A DNA stretch of 64,000 nt from Paenibacillus sp. FSL R5-0766 (GTDB lineage: Bacteria; Bacillota; Bacilli; Paenibacillales; Paenibacillaceae). The first letter of the stretch is position 1. The number at the start of each line of letters is the position of its first letter. This document shows positions 1-8,325 of the stretch, one piece after another. The notes under the pieces are model-generated. The model had not been told where the DNA came from. It was given only the letters and a program-made list of their open reading frames with translations, and ran no database searches. The stretch is from positions 3,844,001 to 3,908,000 of the forward strand of contig NZ_CP150227.1 of the NCBI RefSeq assembly GCF_037971845.1. Direction: 5' to 3'. A program made the position numbers and the translations under genes.

Positions 1-446
1 CTACGTGCAGGAAAAGAAGAGACTAGGAAGAAAGAGGATTACGTTAACGGAAAATAATAGAACAATATAAGCAACAAAACAGCCGATCATTATGATCGGC
101 TGTTTTGTTAAGTTAACGGGCAGGTAGTTGCTCTTAATAACTTAACACAAAACTAATGTTATCTTCGTATCTTAATGATTACTCTCATTCAAAGATGGCT
201 TACGATGGTGAGAGGACAACTTGGACTGGCCATAAGGTAAATAGGTGATATCCGTCAGAAGAGCGAGACCAGGGATTCTTTTCTTGAAGTCTCTCTGCAA
301 AAGGTGCACTGTTCTTTTCTTCTGAGAGGAACGACCAAACCGAATTTATACATCAATCTGCGAATTTATTTAAACGAACACATCCAAAATATAGTGAAAC
401 ATATACAGATATGATATATACGTTTACCATTTAATTTGGTTTATTA
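1..446. other. Intergenic region; possible 3' tail of an upstream gene
   Basis: The first 70 bases can be read as the end of a gene entering from the left: one forward frame is open to a TAA at 68-70 and another to a TAA at 55-57, and neither can be identified. A strong hairpin follows at 73-109. Bases 110-446 contain no convincing open frame, promoter or RNA on either strand, and I see nothing further in them. Confidence 0.4.
73..109 (+). terminator. Perfect 18-bp inverted repeat, terminator-like
   Basis: Bases 73-90 and 92-109 are perfect reverse complements with a one-base centre, ending in TTTTGTT. It lies directly after the possible stop codon at 68-70, so it probably ends transcription of the gene left of the window. 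It could work in both directions. Confidence 0.7.
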
Positions 447-1049
447 TCAAGTATCCTTCAGCAATTCAACCATGTTAGAATAGTGAATTTCACTAAGTTG
501 CTCGATAAAGTTATCTACCCTGTAGTTCTCCGGTTCAACAATCCAGAGACAAATTACTCCTACCAATCCAGATATCATGTATTCGAGACCAATTTTTATC
601 TTCTCATCGTGGCGATAATCGCCGATCCCCGAAAAAATGATCGTTTTAAACGCCTCTTTCAAGTATACGGAGAAGTTTGGATAAATATTTTGAGTGATCA
701 TTGTCTTAAAAAATATCATATTGGCTTCAATATTGTCGAAAATCGTTGTTAACATGGTAGCAAACATATCTTTATCCATCTCATGAATTGAACTCACTTC
801 CAGGCTTAAGCAAGCATTTAAACTCTCCACGTTTTCCTGAAATAATTTCTCCATGAATTGAGGTTTATCTACATAGTGCAAATAAAATGTGTTGCGATTT
901 ATCATCGCTTCTTCGGCAATGTCCTGCACAGTAATTCGTTCATAGCCTTTGGTTTGTACTAATCTCAGAAACGCTTCTTTAATGGCTTTCCGCGTTTTGA
1001 GAATGCGCAGATCCACTTTATCTTTGCCCAATTCGTACTTCCCCTCCAT
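447..1049 (-). CDS. TetR/AcrR family transcriptional regulator
   Basis: A 200-residue one-component repressor. The N-terminal DNA-binding domain (about residues 15-62) carries the typical TetR helix-turn-helix, ending in the motif NRNTFYLHYVDK, followed by an all-helical ligand and dimer domain rich in aromatic and aliphatic residues. The annotated ATG has no good ribosome site because GGAGGGG overlaps its first codons; a TTG at 1031 lies nine bases after that site and is a plausible real start. The gene is divergent from the SDR gene at 1189 with 139 bp between them, so it probably represses that gene and itself. The inducer cannot be told from sequence. Confidence 0.85.
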   Translation of the reverse strand: MEGKYELGKDKVDLRILKTRKAIKEAFLRLVQTKGYERITVQDIAEEAMINRNTFYLHYVDKPQFMEKLFQENVESLNACLSLEVSSIHEMDKDMFATMLTTIFDNIEANMIFFKTMITQNIYPNFSVYLKEAFKTIIFSGIGDYRHDEKIKIGLEYMISGLVGVICLWIVEPENYRVDNFIEQLSEIHYSNMVELLKDT

Positions 1050-1188
1050 AAATAATAGTCGGATTTATCAAAAGTGATGTTTAATTAACACATTGAACCA
1101 TATCAACCATTGAGTCGTTTAAGTGTACGTTTTACAATTAAAACTGTCAATTGAACTCACTAACTCATTCATAAAAGGAGAATCATAA

Positions 1189-1878
1189 ATGAAAACACTG
1201 GCGATTATTGGTGCAGGTAAGGGACTAGGATTATCTATTGCGAAGAGCTTTGGCAAGCATGGCTTCCAAGTGGCATTAGTTGCAAGAAATGCTGCAAAGC
1301 TGCAAGATATGGTGGATGAACTGAAAGCGGATGGTATCGAGGCATCTTATTTCGTAGCAGATATTTTTAACAAGGAACAGATTGAACAGGCTATGACCAA
1401 CATGAAAGAAAAGTATGGTCTGATTGATGTGTTGGAATTCAGTCCAACAGCAGGCAATTATCCTCCCACTTCTGTATTGGAGTTAACGGCGGAGAACGCC
1501 AGGGACGCATTTGAGGCGAATGTGGTTAGTGCCATCCATGTAGTCAATGCTGTTCTCCCTGATATGCTCGCCAGGAAAGAGGGAGCCTTGCTCTTTACCT
1601 CAGGATTATCCGCCATGTACCCTGTGCCCATGATGGGGAATATCGGTATTGCTCTTTCAGGGTTACGCAATTATGTTGCTAATCTTCATACTTCATTGTC
1701 TGCTCAAGGGATTTTTGTGGGCCACCGCTCTTTAGGTTTATTGATCAAGGAGTCAGGTACTGGCGCAATTAATGATCCGGATGTAATTGCCGAGATGTGG
1801 TACCAGGCCTATGTAGAGAAAAACGTATGGGAAGAAGAGTATCCTAAGGGTGTTACCCCCGAAACCATTCTGTTTTAA
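1189..1878 (+). CDS. Short-chain dehydrogenase/reductase-like protein, catalytic Tyr/Lys not conserved
   Basis: A 229-residue Rossmann protein. Residues 8-14 form the glycine-rich nucleotide loop GAGKGLG, and VARN at about 31-34 fits the NADP-binding end of strand 2. A strand ending in TSG corresponds to the catalytic Ser region. Where the family has Tyr-x-x-x-Lys the protein reads NIGIA, so both catalytic residues appear to be missing; it may be inactive, regulatory or differently catalytic. A good ribosome site (AAAGGAG) precedes the ATG. It is probably controlled by the divergent TetR gene. The substrate is unknown. Confidence 0.8.
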   Translation: MKTLAIIGAGKGLGLSIAKSFGKHGFQVALVARNAAKLQDMVDELKADGIEASYFVADIFNKEQIEQAMTNMKEKYGLIDVLEFSPTAGNYPPTSVLELTAENARDAFEANVVSAIHVVNAVLPDMLARKEGALLFTSGLSAMYPVPMMGNIGIALSGLRNYVANLHTSLSAQGIFVGHRSLGLLIKESGTGAINDPDVIAEMWYQAYVEKNVWEEEYPKGVTPETILF

Positions 1879-1911
1879 CATTGGTGATGATTTCTGCTTC
1901 TTTGCAGAGAT

Positions 1912-2115
1912 GTGGAGGTGGATAACAAGAACATCACAGTATTTGGCTGTACGGGTAAAACCGGACGAGAAATCGTCCGTCAGGCGCTTGAGCACGGACA
2001 CTTCGTAACGGCTTATGCTCGCAATCCACAAAAGCTTGAACATCTTCAGATGAAAATGGCTAAAGATCTCGATTCATCCCGAGAAAAAGCAAGAAATCGG
2101 TTAGCTCCACTTTGA
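1912..2115 (+). pseudogene. Truncated NAD(P)-binding (NmrA/YwnB-like) oxidoreductase fragment
   Basis: Only about 55 residues of an atypical SDR are present. They begin NITVFGCTGKTGREIVRQAL, the nucleotide-binding beta-alpha-beta unit with its TGKTG loop, and continue through an arginine-containing second strand (AYARNP) to a stop after a short unrelated tail. Family members are about 200 residues, so roughly three quarters is missing. It follows the SDR gene by 33 bp and may once have been in the same operon. It is probably a decayed remnant. Confidence 0.65.
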
Positions 2116-2169
2116 GCCTAAGGCAATCTAGAGATTAAGCTAACAGGAAACTATAACTCAAAATACAAA

Positions 2170-2205
2170 GAAGCAGCTGTTCAATATGATCGGCTGCTTT
2201 TGTTC
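2170..2205 (+). terminator. Terminator-like hairpin
   Basis: AAGCAGC at 2171-2177 pairs with GCTGCTT at 2193-2199, followed by TTGTTC. The loop is long and the U-tract modest, so this is a weak candidate for the end of the SDR transcript. Confidence 0.35.
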
Positions 2206-2437
2206 AATAATGGGCAGGCCGAATTGGGGGATAGGCCAGAGATCGGAGCGCAGGTGGGCAGCCTGTCTGCGCTCCGCGGTTCTGGCCCTTACGGTCATCG
2301 TACCGGTTTATCCGGCAGAACGCGCATCGGCGGCCTCGGCTACGCTGGCCTCGCAAGGAGGGTTTACGCAGGATCAACTCGACGGATTGGCTTATCTGAA
2401 CGAGATCCATAGAATCGAGCCAGCGGTCATGAGGTAG
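2186..2437 (+). pseudogene. Remnant of a secreted CAP/SCP-type protein N-terminus
   Basis: The C-terminal part of this 83-codon frame reads like a signal peptide (hydrophobic run AVLALTVIVPVYPA, then ASAAS) followed by GFTQDQLDGLAYLNEI. I associate that pattern with the start of CAP-domain exported proteins of Paenibacillus. The frame ends after about 20 mature residues, with no continuation downstream, and base composition is more GC-rich than the flanks. I interpret it as a broken gene fragment; the family call rests on the short motif only. Confidence 0.4.
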
Positions 2438-2529
2438 CTTTCGCCTCATGACGTACAGTCGAATGAGAGCTCCCTCTTTACAAGCGTATGCTTGCACTGC
2501 GGACACGCCCAGTTAACGTCTGTTAATGG

Positions 2530-3528
2530 TCAAGCATTACTCACCGCTGCTCCTCCTTCAACCATAGCTAGGCTCTCCTTCGGTGCCGGAGGCATCTTCA
2601 CCAAATGGACAATTTTGAATACTCTTCTACCTGCGACCATATCGGTATGATTTTGCGTGCCGGGTGCCTCCAGCCATTCCCATACTCGATCTTCCCCTTC
2701 TAAGGAGCCTTTAAGCGCGTGCAGGCGGGTTTCCAGAGCATCGTCTCCCGATTGTAATACATTGCCTGTAATATCCCGGATCAAAGAGGTGTGAAAGCCT
2801 AGTCTTTGCCACTGCTCTTCATAGTGTGGCACGTCGGAAGCGCTCATAATATCCGCGTACAAAAATGTCCCACCTGGCTTTAATACACGGTAGGTCTCCG
2901 TAAAGAACAGCTCAATATGAGGATACAAATGCGAGGACTCGATGTTCAGCACAATGTCGCAGCTTTCCGTTTTAACAGGCAGCTGCTCCGCGTCGCCAAT
3001 ACAATAGTAAGCCTGCTCATATCGGTTATTCCTTTGGCAAAATTGAATATTGGACGGTGTCAGATCAATGCCGACCACGCTGCCGGTCCCATAGTTTTTG
3101 CATAGCTCGCTCACGTTGCCTCCCCGTCCACAACCGATTTCCAGGATATCCTTGCCTGAAACATCCAGGCCGCCAATAATTTCGCGAAGCAGCTGGATAC
3201 TGCTGTGGTTAATACCTTGAAGGCCGCCCGGTAGTTCGTTATCGGATGCATAACCCCAGTTAATAAAGGTGGAAAATCTGGACAGTCTTTTCTCCTCAAG
3301 CGATTGGTTAATAGAGTCAAACATGCCGATGATCGCTTCCTTTTGCGCCGCGCCTTCGGCAAGCTTCTCCGCTACAGGACGGTCAATTAACATACTTGCG
3401 AGACCCTCTTCCCAGGCGTATTCGAGGCCGCAGGTCTTGCAGATCAAACAGTTGTCCGCTTCATAAAGATCACTCTTGCATTCAGTGCATACCAGGGTAA
3501 TACCGGACAAAGGCCAAGTCGTTTTCAT
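2530..3528 (-). CDS. SAM-dependent methyltransferase with N-terminal zinc ribbon (copy 1)
   Basis: A 332-residue protein. An N-terminal treble-Cys/zinc-ribbon segment has C14-x2-C17 and C30-x2-C33. The class I methyltransferase core then starts at about residue 118 with the SAM loop DILEIGCGRGG; an acidic strand end (VVGIDLTPSN), the GDAEQLPV motif and the post-motif LKPGGTFLYAD follow. A clear GAGGAG ribosome site precedes the ATG. It is clearly paralogous to the protein at 14830-15780 inside the biosynthetic cluster, sharing domain order and motifs such as STFINWG and RDITG. It lies alone about 1 kb upstream of GH32 and on the opposite strand, so it may be an outlying member of the cluster or an older duplicate. 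The substrate is unknown. Confidence 0.85.
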   Translation of the reverse strand: MKTTWPLSGITLVCTECKSDLYEADNCLICKTCGLEYAWEEGLASMLIDRPVAEKLAEGAAQKEAIIGMFDSINQSLEEKRLSRFSTFINWGYASDNELPGGLQGINHSSIQLLREIIGGLDVSGKDILEIGCGRGGNVSELCKNYGTGSVVGIDLTPSNIQFCQRNNRYEQAYYCIGDAEQLPVKTESCDIVLNIESSHLYPHIELFFTETYRVLKPGGTFLYADIMSASDVPHYEEQWQRLGFHTSLIRDITGNVLQSGDDALETRLHALKGSLEGEDRVWEWLEAPGTQNHTDMVAGRRVFKIVHLVKMPPAPKESLAMVEGGAAVSNA

Positions 3529-3727
3529 ATCTACATCTCCTCATCGTTTTAGCCGCTATCGCTGCTATAATTATTTATCGTCTTACTCCATATCAAACGG
3601 ACACTTACCAGAAGAAGCATAATCTTTACTCCCCATTTTAATTTCAAGAATATGGATTTAATATACAACTTTCATACATATGTTTCCAGTTATAATTTAG
3701 AATAGTGATGAATAATCTCTGCCAACG

Positions 3728-3800
3728 TGTCGAGGGACAAGAACATTGCACCATTTAAAGTTACTATTGGATAGGATTTGATAGATAAAAATATAATGAG
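3728..3800 (+). repeat. Dispersed repeat, TGTCGAGGGACAAGAAC family (copy 1)
   Basis: It begins TGTCGAGGGACAAGAACAT, identical over its first 17 bases to copies at 17489, 52007 and 54960. The downstream part (to about 3800) is diverged but keeps the GGAT..GATAGATA tail. Only one GGACAAGAAC unit is recognisable here. Possibly a solitary insertion-sequence end. Confidence 0.6.
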
Positions 3801-3889
3801 TTTTAACAATGAAAAAAATGACCTCTAAATCATTGCGGAGGGTTGGGACTGGCTATAAAAGCATTACAAAGCACAAACGCATAAAGCCA

Positions 3890-3929
3890 AAAGGCACCTG
3901 AAACCGTAATTTGGTTTTTGGTGTCTTTT
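3890..3929 (+). terminator. Terminator-like hairpin
   Basis: AAAGGCACC (3890-3898) pairs, with one G-U, with GGTGTCTTT (3920-3928), and the inner bases GAAACC/GGTTTT extend the stem. A run of T follows. No gene directly upstream on the plus strand explains it, so it may belong to lost DNA. Confidence 0.4.
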
Positions 3930-4221
3930 GTATTAAGACTGTAGTGAGCCACCTCGTCAACGATATCACCTTACCCTAGACGCGATGAACTCCAAAATCA
4001 GCGAAGTGTCCACCATGATGGATCATATTGTTTAGTAGACCTCGCACGTGGTGGTACATTTGGGTATTCAATAGTTTACATTTTATTTACTGAATAATTA
4101 AATGCGAAAGGACAACTCAAATAAAAATGGATTTTTTCAGATGAAACACTATAAAATTGTGCATATGTAAACTAAAAAGTTTATTTTTATTTAAAAAATA
4201 ATGTTAATGTAAAAAAATAGT

Positions 4222-4250
4222 TTGACATTTGTACACACGTGGATTATTTT
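4222..4250 (+). promoter_or_regulatory. Sigma-A promoter of the GH32 gene
   Basis: A consensus -35 TTGACA (4222-4227) is followed after exactly 17 bp by TATTTT (4245-4250). It would give a leader of roughly 125 bases before the coding start. It may also supply transcription to the biosynthetic genes downstream. Confidence 0.7.
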
Positions 4251-4381
4251 GTTAAATATGGGCATGTTGTTTTTGGTGCTCTTGTAGTTTTTCTTGGTTG
4301 CTTCTTTAGAAAGGTGGACTTAATCTGTCCCGAACGAGTTGAATCAAGTCTAATATGGATCTTATTTAAACCCAAAGGAGC

Positions 4382-5977
4382 GTGAGCAACATTAACGAAA
4401 TGCACTTATCAGATGATATTAGCAGCAGAAAAGGATCAGGAAATCTGTATTACAGGGAGACATATAGGCCCCAATTTCATTATTCACCTGGGGAGAATTG
4501 GATGAATGATCCTAACGGCATGGTTTACTATGAAGGTGAGTACCATCTGTTCTACCAACATACCCCACATGATACGCAGCCTGACTTCGGCAATATGCAT
4601 TGGGGGCATGCGGTAAGTGAGGATTTGGTACACTGGGAGGAACTCCCACCAGCTATCCCGCCGGGGGAAGACGGAGCAATCTTTTCGGGAAGTGCAGTGG
4701 TTGATAAGAACAACACAAGCGGTTTTTTCAGCGAAGAAGGATCAGGATTAGTTGCAATTTATACGAATGAGGGCAACGTGGCTCAGCCCGGCAAACCACA
4801 GGTGCAGAGCATCGCTTACAGCAGGGATAAAGGTCGAACTTGGATAAAATATGAAGGTAACCCTGTTTTGTTCCCAACGAAAACGCTAGACTTTCGTGAT
4901 CCGAAGGTGTTTTGGCATGAAGAATCGTCAATGTGGGTTATGGTTCTTGCCGTAAGAGACCGCGTCGAATTTTACACGTCTTCGAATCTGAAGGAATGGT
5001 CTTTTGCAAGCGATTTCGGTTCCGATATTCCGGGTATCCATCGAGGGATATTTGAATGTCCTGAGGTATTTAAAATCCAAGTGGATGAGGATCCCAATAT
5101 CACTAAGTGGGTTCTGATGCTAAGTGTCGGGGATAGAAATGGTGTGAATCCAAACGATTCAGAACCACCGGCAGGCGGTTCTGGCATGATGTATTTCATA
5201 GGGAACTTTGATGGTAGTTCATTCACACCAGATGATACGTTGGAATCTTTAGAGGCTATCAGATGGGTAGATTACGGATCTGACTTTTACGCGGCCGTGA
5301 CCTGGGATGGTATTCCGAAAGAAGATGGACGAAAGATTTGGGTCGGTTGGATGAACAACTGGCGTTATGCTTCAGCTCTTCCTTCAAAGGAATGGCGTGG
5401 ACACATGTCAATCCCCCGAGAGATAAAGCTTAGGAAGTTTTCGGAGGGAATTCGCTTAATTCAAACACCCATAAGTGAATTAAGTCAGCTAAGAAAAACA
5501 ACTTTGTTGTCTCTTCAAGACTTGACGATTAAACCAGATATGAACGTTTTGTCTGCTATCTCTGCTGCAAAGGTGGAAATTATTGCGGAATTTGAAATCG
5601 GTACTGCCGTGGAATTTGGGTTCAAGGTGCGAAAGTCTTCCTCTTCCACTCAGGAGACAATCATCGGATATGATGTCTTGAATGAGGAGTTGTTTGTCGA
5701 TCGGACGAAGTCCAATGCCACTGATTTTCATCCCGATTTTGCTGCAAAACATAAGGCTCCTATGAAGCCAGAGCATGATCGGATACAGTTGAGCATTTAC
5801 GTTGATTGGTCTAGTGTGGAGGTCTTCGGAAATAAAGGAGAAACAATTATTTCAGACATGATTTTCCCTGACTTGGAAAGTAGAGGGTTAGAACTCTATT
5901 CCCTTGGCGGAGAACTAAAGGTCGTGTCGCTTCAAATCAATGATCTGGTAAGCATTTGGGAAAATAGAACTGTTTAG
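4382..5977 (+). CDS. Glycoside hydrolase family 32 protein (levanase/fructanase/invertase type)
   Basis: A 531-residue GH32 enzyme expected to hydrolyse beta-fructosides (sucrose, inulin or levan). The catalytic triad is visible: nucleophile Asp43 in NDPNG, Asp173 in FRDP, and acid/base Glu225 in FECPEVF. The five-bladed propeller covers about residues 30-340, and a C-terminal beta-sandwich runs to the end (SSVEVFGN motif). No signal peptide or wall anchor is visible, so it is probably cytoplasmic. The start is ambiguous: AAGGAG ends two bases before GTG 4382, while the in-frame ATG at 4400 is 19 bases away. It has its own promoter. It may be unrelated to the cluster beginning 97 bp downstream. 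Confidence 0.9.
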   Translation: MSNINEMHLSDDISSRKGSGNLYYRETYRPQFHYSPGENWMNDPNGMVYYEGEYHLFYQHTPHDTQPDFGNMHWGHAVSEDLVHWEELPPAIPPGEDGAIFSGSAVVDKNNTSGFFSEEGSGLVAIYTNEGNVAQPGKPQVQSIAYSRDKGRTWIKYEGNPVLFPTKTLDFRDPKVFWHEESSMWVMVLAVRDRVEFYTSSNLKEWSFASDFGSDIPGIHRGIFECPEVFKIQVDEDPNITKWVLMLSVGDRNGVNPNDSEPPAGGSGMMYFIGNFDGSSFTPDDTLESLEAIRWVDYGSDFYAAVTWDGIPKEDGRKIWVGWMNNWRYASALPSKEWRGHMSIPREIKLRKFSEGIRLIQTPISELSQLRKTTLLSLQDLTIKPDMNVLSAISAAKVEIIAEFEIGTAVEFGFKVRKSSSSTQETIIGYDVLNEELFVDRTKSNATDFHPDFAAKHKAPMKPEHDRIQLSIYVDWSSVEVFGNKGETIISDMIFPDLESRGLELYSLGGELKVVSLQINDLVSIWENRTV

Positions 5978-6010
5978 ATTTTATTGAATCGACGAATGGT
6001 TACTTCCCGA

Positions 6011-6045
6011 TTTTGGGCACCTGGATCTGAACTTGGTGTCCAAAA
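6011..6045. repeat. Inverted repeat between GH32 and the biosynthetic cluster
   Basis: TTTTGGGCACC (6011-6021) pairs with GGTGTCCAAAA (6035-6045) with one G-U. The outer A/T run makes it a possible bidirectional terminator, but no long U-tract follows. It could instead be an attenuator that lets part of the GH32 transcript continue into the cluster. Confidence 0.45.
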
Positions 6046-6074
6046 CTAATTAAATCTACCAAGGGGGTGCCTAA

Positions 6075-7124
6075 TTGCGATCCAAGATATTACCGATGCA
6101 GTATCCGGCCGTCACCTCGTGGCAGTGGCAGGCAAATACGTTTGCCGTCCTAGCCAATTACCCGCAAGCAAAGCCGTGGATTATGACACATTTCATTCCG
6201 CTCCAGCTCACCTTAAATTTAAATGAGGGAAGTTCCTACGTGGACTTCTACCGTACTCCTACCTTTGAATTTTGTCCTTGGCTGCTTCGCCAACATTTAA
6301 GTCGTCAGTTGGTCCGAAATTTCAACAAGGATATATGTACTTTTCTGATGGATTGTATAGACATGAATAATTATATTTATTTGCTTCTTGATCACGCGCA
6401 GTTTTTGGATATTGAAACTTTCTTCTCACATGACTCATTTATTTTTGGTTATGACGAGGAGAAGGACATATTTCATATCGCCGATTTTACATTCGAGGGG
6501 GGTAAATACTCATTTAACGAAATCACATTTGAGCAAATGAGACGTGCCTACGAGGGAATCGATGACGATGGAGATTGGTTGTATGCGTGGAAGGGTGGTC
6601 TCTCTCTGTTACAGTTCAACGAGCGAGCAGCTTATGACTTTAATCTAAACTATGTTATTGAGCACCTTAAGGACTATTTAAATGGAGAAAATCCCGCCGA
6701 CAAATACAGAGAGTTGGGTTATATAACAAATCCATGTGTATGTGGAATTCGTGTGTATGACGAGCTGATTTTGGATATAACCCGCATACGCAGTGGACAA
6801 ATTGAGGAAGATAATCGCCCGTTTCAAGTGATCTATGATCACAAGATCTTGATGTTGGAACGAATTGACTTCATGAATCAAACTGGTGTTCTAAGGGGAA
6901 GTAATCAGCTCAGGGTTCGCTATCAGACGATTGCCGACGATGCCCTATTAGCGCGAAATTTGATTATCAAATATTCACTGACGAAAAACGAAGATAACCT
7001 CAAAACAGTGGAAGTGTTAATTAGGCGTATTCAAGCCTGTGAGCGCGAGGCTATTGAACTTATGATCTACAACTTGAGCCTTGTGTCCAACATAACTCCA
7101 ATGGGCGTAGAGGAGGAGGTCTAA
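6075..7124 (+). CDS. BtrH-like / cysteine-peptidase-fold biosynthetic protein (putative acyltransferase)
   Basis: A 349-residue protein and first gene of the orphan cluster, starting at TTG seven bases after GGGGGT. The segment FIFGYDEEKDIFHIADF (about 124-140), with a preceding His, resembles the C39/BtrH-type fold in which H-x(n)-GYD and AD-F motifs frame the active site; BtrH moves an amino-acyl group from a carrier protein onto an aminosugar in butirosin synthesis. The usual N-terminal Cys/GLG motif of BtrH is not obvious here (the equivalent region reads SWQWQANTFAVL), so catalysis is uncertain. Its stop overlaps the start of the carrier-protein gene by one base, which supports a role on a carrier-bound substrate. 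Function is an inference from fold resemblance and context. Confidence 0.45.
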   Translation: MRSKILPMQYPAVTSWQWQANTFAVLANYPQAKPWIMTHFIPLQLTLNLNEGSSYVDFYRTPTFEFCPWLLRQHLSRQLVRNFNKDICTFLMDCIDMNNYIYLLLDHAQFLDIETFFSHDSFIFGYDEEKDIFHIADFTFEGGKYSFNEITFEQMRRAYEGIDDDGDWLYAWKGGLSLLQFNERAAYDFNLNYVIEHLKDYLNGENPADKYRELGYITNPCVCGIRVYDELILDITRIRSGQIEEDNRPFQVIYDHKILMLERIDFMNQTGVLRGSNQLRVRYQTIADDALLARNLIIKYSLTKNEDNLKTVEVLIRRIQACEREAIELMIYNLSLVSNITPMGVEEEV

Positions 7125-7393
7125 TGTTGAGAAAACAACCCTGTTTGGAACGCATCCAAAACCTTATTCATCAAAAGATTCCAGACTACGACAAACAACG
7201 CATAAACGCTAATTCGTTACTTAAAGAGATATGGATCCAAATGAGTTCTATGCAGATGATTACATTCGTCGTGGAGCTCGAAGCCGAATTCGGTCTAGAG
7301 CTCCCGGACGAACTGGTAGGTAATATGACAGGCAGTCATCTAACCCTTAGCGACTTGGCTGATCTTATTAAAAGTCACCAGGAATGCTTATAG
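7124..7393 (+). CDS. Acyl carrier protein 1 (atypical phosphopantetheine site)
   Basis: An 89-residue four-helix carrier protein. The helix II region SSMQMITFVVELEAEFGLEL matches the carrier signature, with Ser42 at the phosphopantetheine attachment position, but the usual DSL is SSM (Asp replaced by Ser). Compare ACP2 (8326-8574), which has canonical DSL followed by the same QMITF. The start overlaps the stop of the preceding gene (TAATG). Its 3' end overlaps the converging PIG-L gene by 26 bp. It probably carries an amino-acyl or acyl chain; loading may be weaker because the Asp is missing. Confidence 0.75.
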   Translation: MLRKQPCLERIQNLIHQKIPDYDKQRINANSLLKEIWIQMSSMQMITFVVELEAEFGLELPDELVGNMTGSHLTLSDLADLIKSHQECL

Positions 7394-8213
7394 CAAGCGG
7401 TACTTGATCATGCACACTCACAACATGCAGTCTGAAGCAATATGAGTTTGGATCAGGCTGATGCTCTGGCGGACGGGACGAATGCGAATGTTGAATCACT
7501 TGTCTAAGCATCTCCCATCGGGAGTGCCATAATAGACGGATCTGGGAGCGGTATTCCAGGATGGCCGCAGTCTTCTGTTTCAAACTGCACTTGGGAAGCG
7601 AAATGTAGACTGGATGTAGATTCCGGGCTAGGTCAATTTCCCATTTTATATCTTGACCATAGTTTAGATACGGTAGATCTTCGTAGTAAATCAAACGGGC
7701 AGAGACTTCCAGATTACTAATACTTCGTACAGCTTGTTCGGCCGCAACCCGCACGATACCGTGATCCACATGTCTGCCGATTGCAAGCGGAATATAAATA
7801 TGATCGTAGTCCGTAAGACAGAGTCGTGTCAAAAGTACTTCTGTTGCCTCAGAAATCACGTCCAGCTCGGTCTCGTAGTCACTACGGAACAGATCGTCCA
7901 GCTTTTCATATGAGGGGGCACCGCTGCGATCTTTACGATAGATACATTCCTGCATGTCCAGATGAATCGTGTCCACATCGAGAAGATCACATGCACTAAT
8001 GTCCTCTTCTCGCCGTACCTTCATCACGTCGGAGCTTAGTCCGAACTTTTTGTGCAGGATGCGAGCAAGTAAGGATAGATCTGTGCCAGTACCAGTGAAA
8101 ACAGTTGCTATGGTCACATGATAGCCAGCACGAACAAGCGAATCGATATAATCGCCGCAAGAAATAATAGCATCGTCCAGATGGGCGGAGACAAACAGAC
8201 AGTGGTGATTCAA
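7368..8213 (-). CDS. PIG-L family N-acetyl deacetylase
   Basis: A zinc deacetylase of about 281 residues. The motif AHLDDAIISCG near the N-terminus gives the conserved zinc ligands (His, Asp) and catalytic Asp, and GRHVDH (about 180) the later His ligand. PIG-L enzymes deacetylate GlcNAc-type sugars (BshB, MshB, BtrD, PIG-L). The reading frame is open to 8240, but TTG at 8213 is nine bases after AAAGGGAGGT and is the better start. It is the only gene of the cluster on the minus strand, sitting between the two carrier-protein genes. With the glycosyltransferase it suggests an aminosugar unit in the product. Confidence 0.88.
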   Translation of the reverse strand: MNHHCLFVSAHLDDAIISCGDYIDSLVRAGYHVTIATVFTGTGTDLSLLARILHKKFGLSSDVMKVRREEDISACDLLDVDTIHLDMQECIYRKDRSGAPSYEKLDDLFRSDYETELDVISEATEVLLTRLCLTDYDHIYIPLAIGRHVDHGIVRVAAEQAVRSISNLEVSARLIYYEDLPYLNYGQDIKWEIDLARNLHPVYISLPKCSLKQKTAAILEYRSQIRLLWHSRWEMLRQVIQHSHSSRPPEHQPDPNSYCFRLHVVSVHDQVPLAISIPGDF

Positions 8214-8325
8214 GGCTTCAAGACCTCCCTTTAACAGCAATAAGAAATATATTACTATTATACCTTTTATTTAACTATTTGGGATTAAATAAAAATCGAG
8301 ACTGCAAATTGAAAGGATGACGTTT

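Larger units (their letters stand above)
3529..4221. other. Long intergenic region with a dispersed-repeat copy
   Basis: No gene is supported here on either strand. The region holds one copy of the TGTCGAGGGACAAGAAC repeat (3728 onward) and a terminator-like hairpin (3890-3929), then AT-rich DNA leading to the promoter at 4222. Confidence 0.6.
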
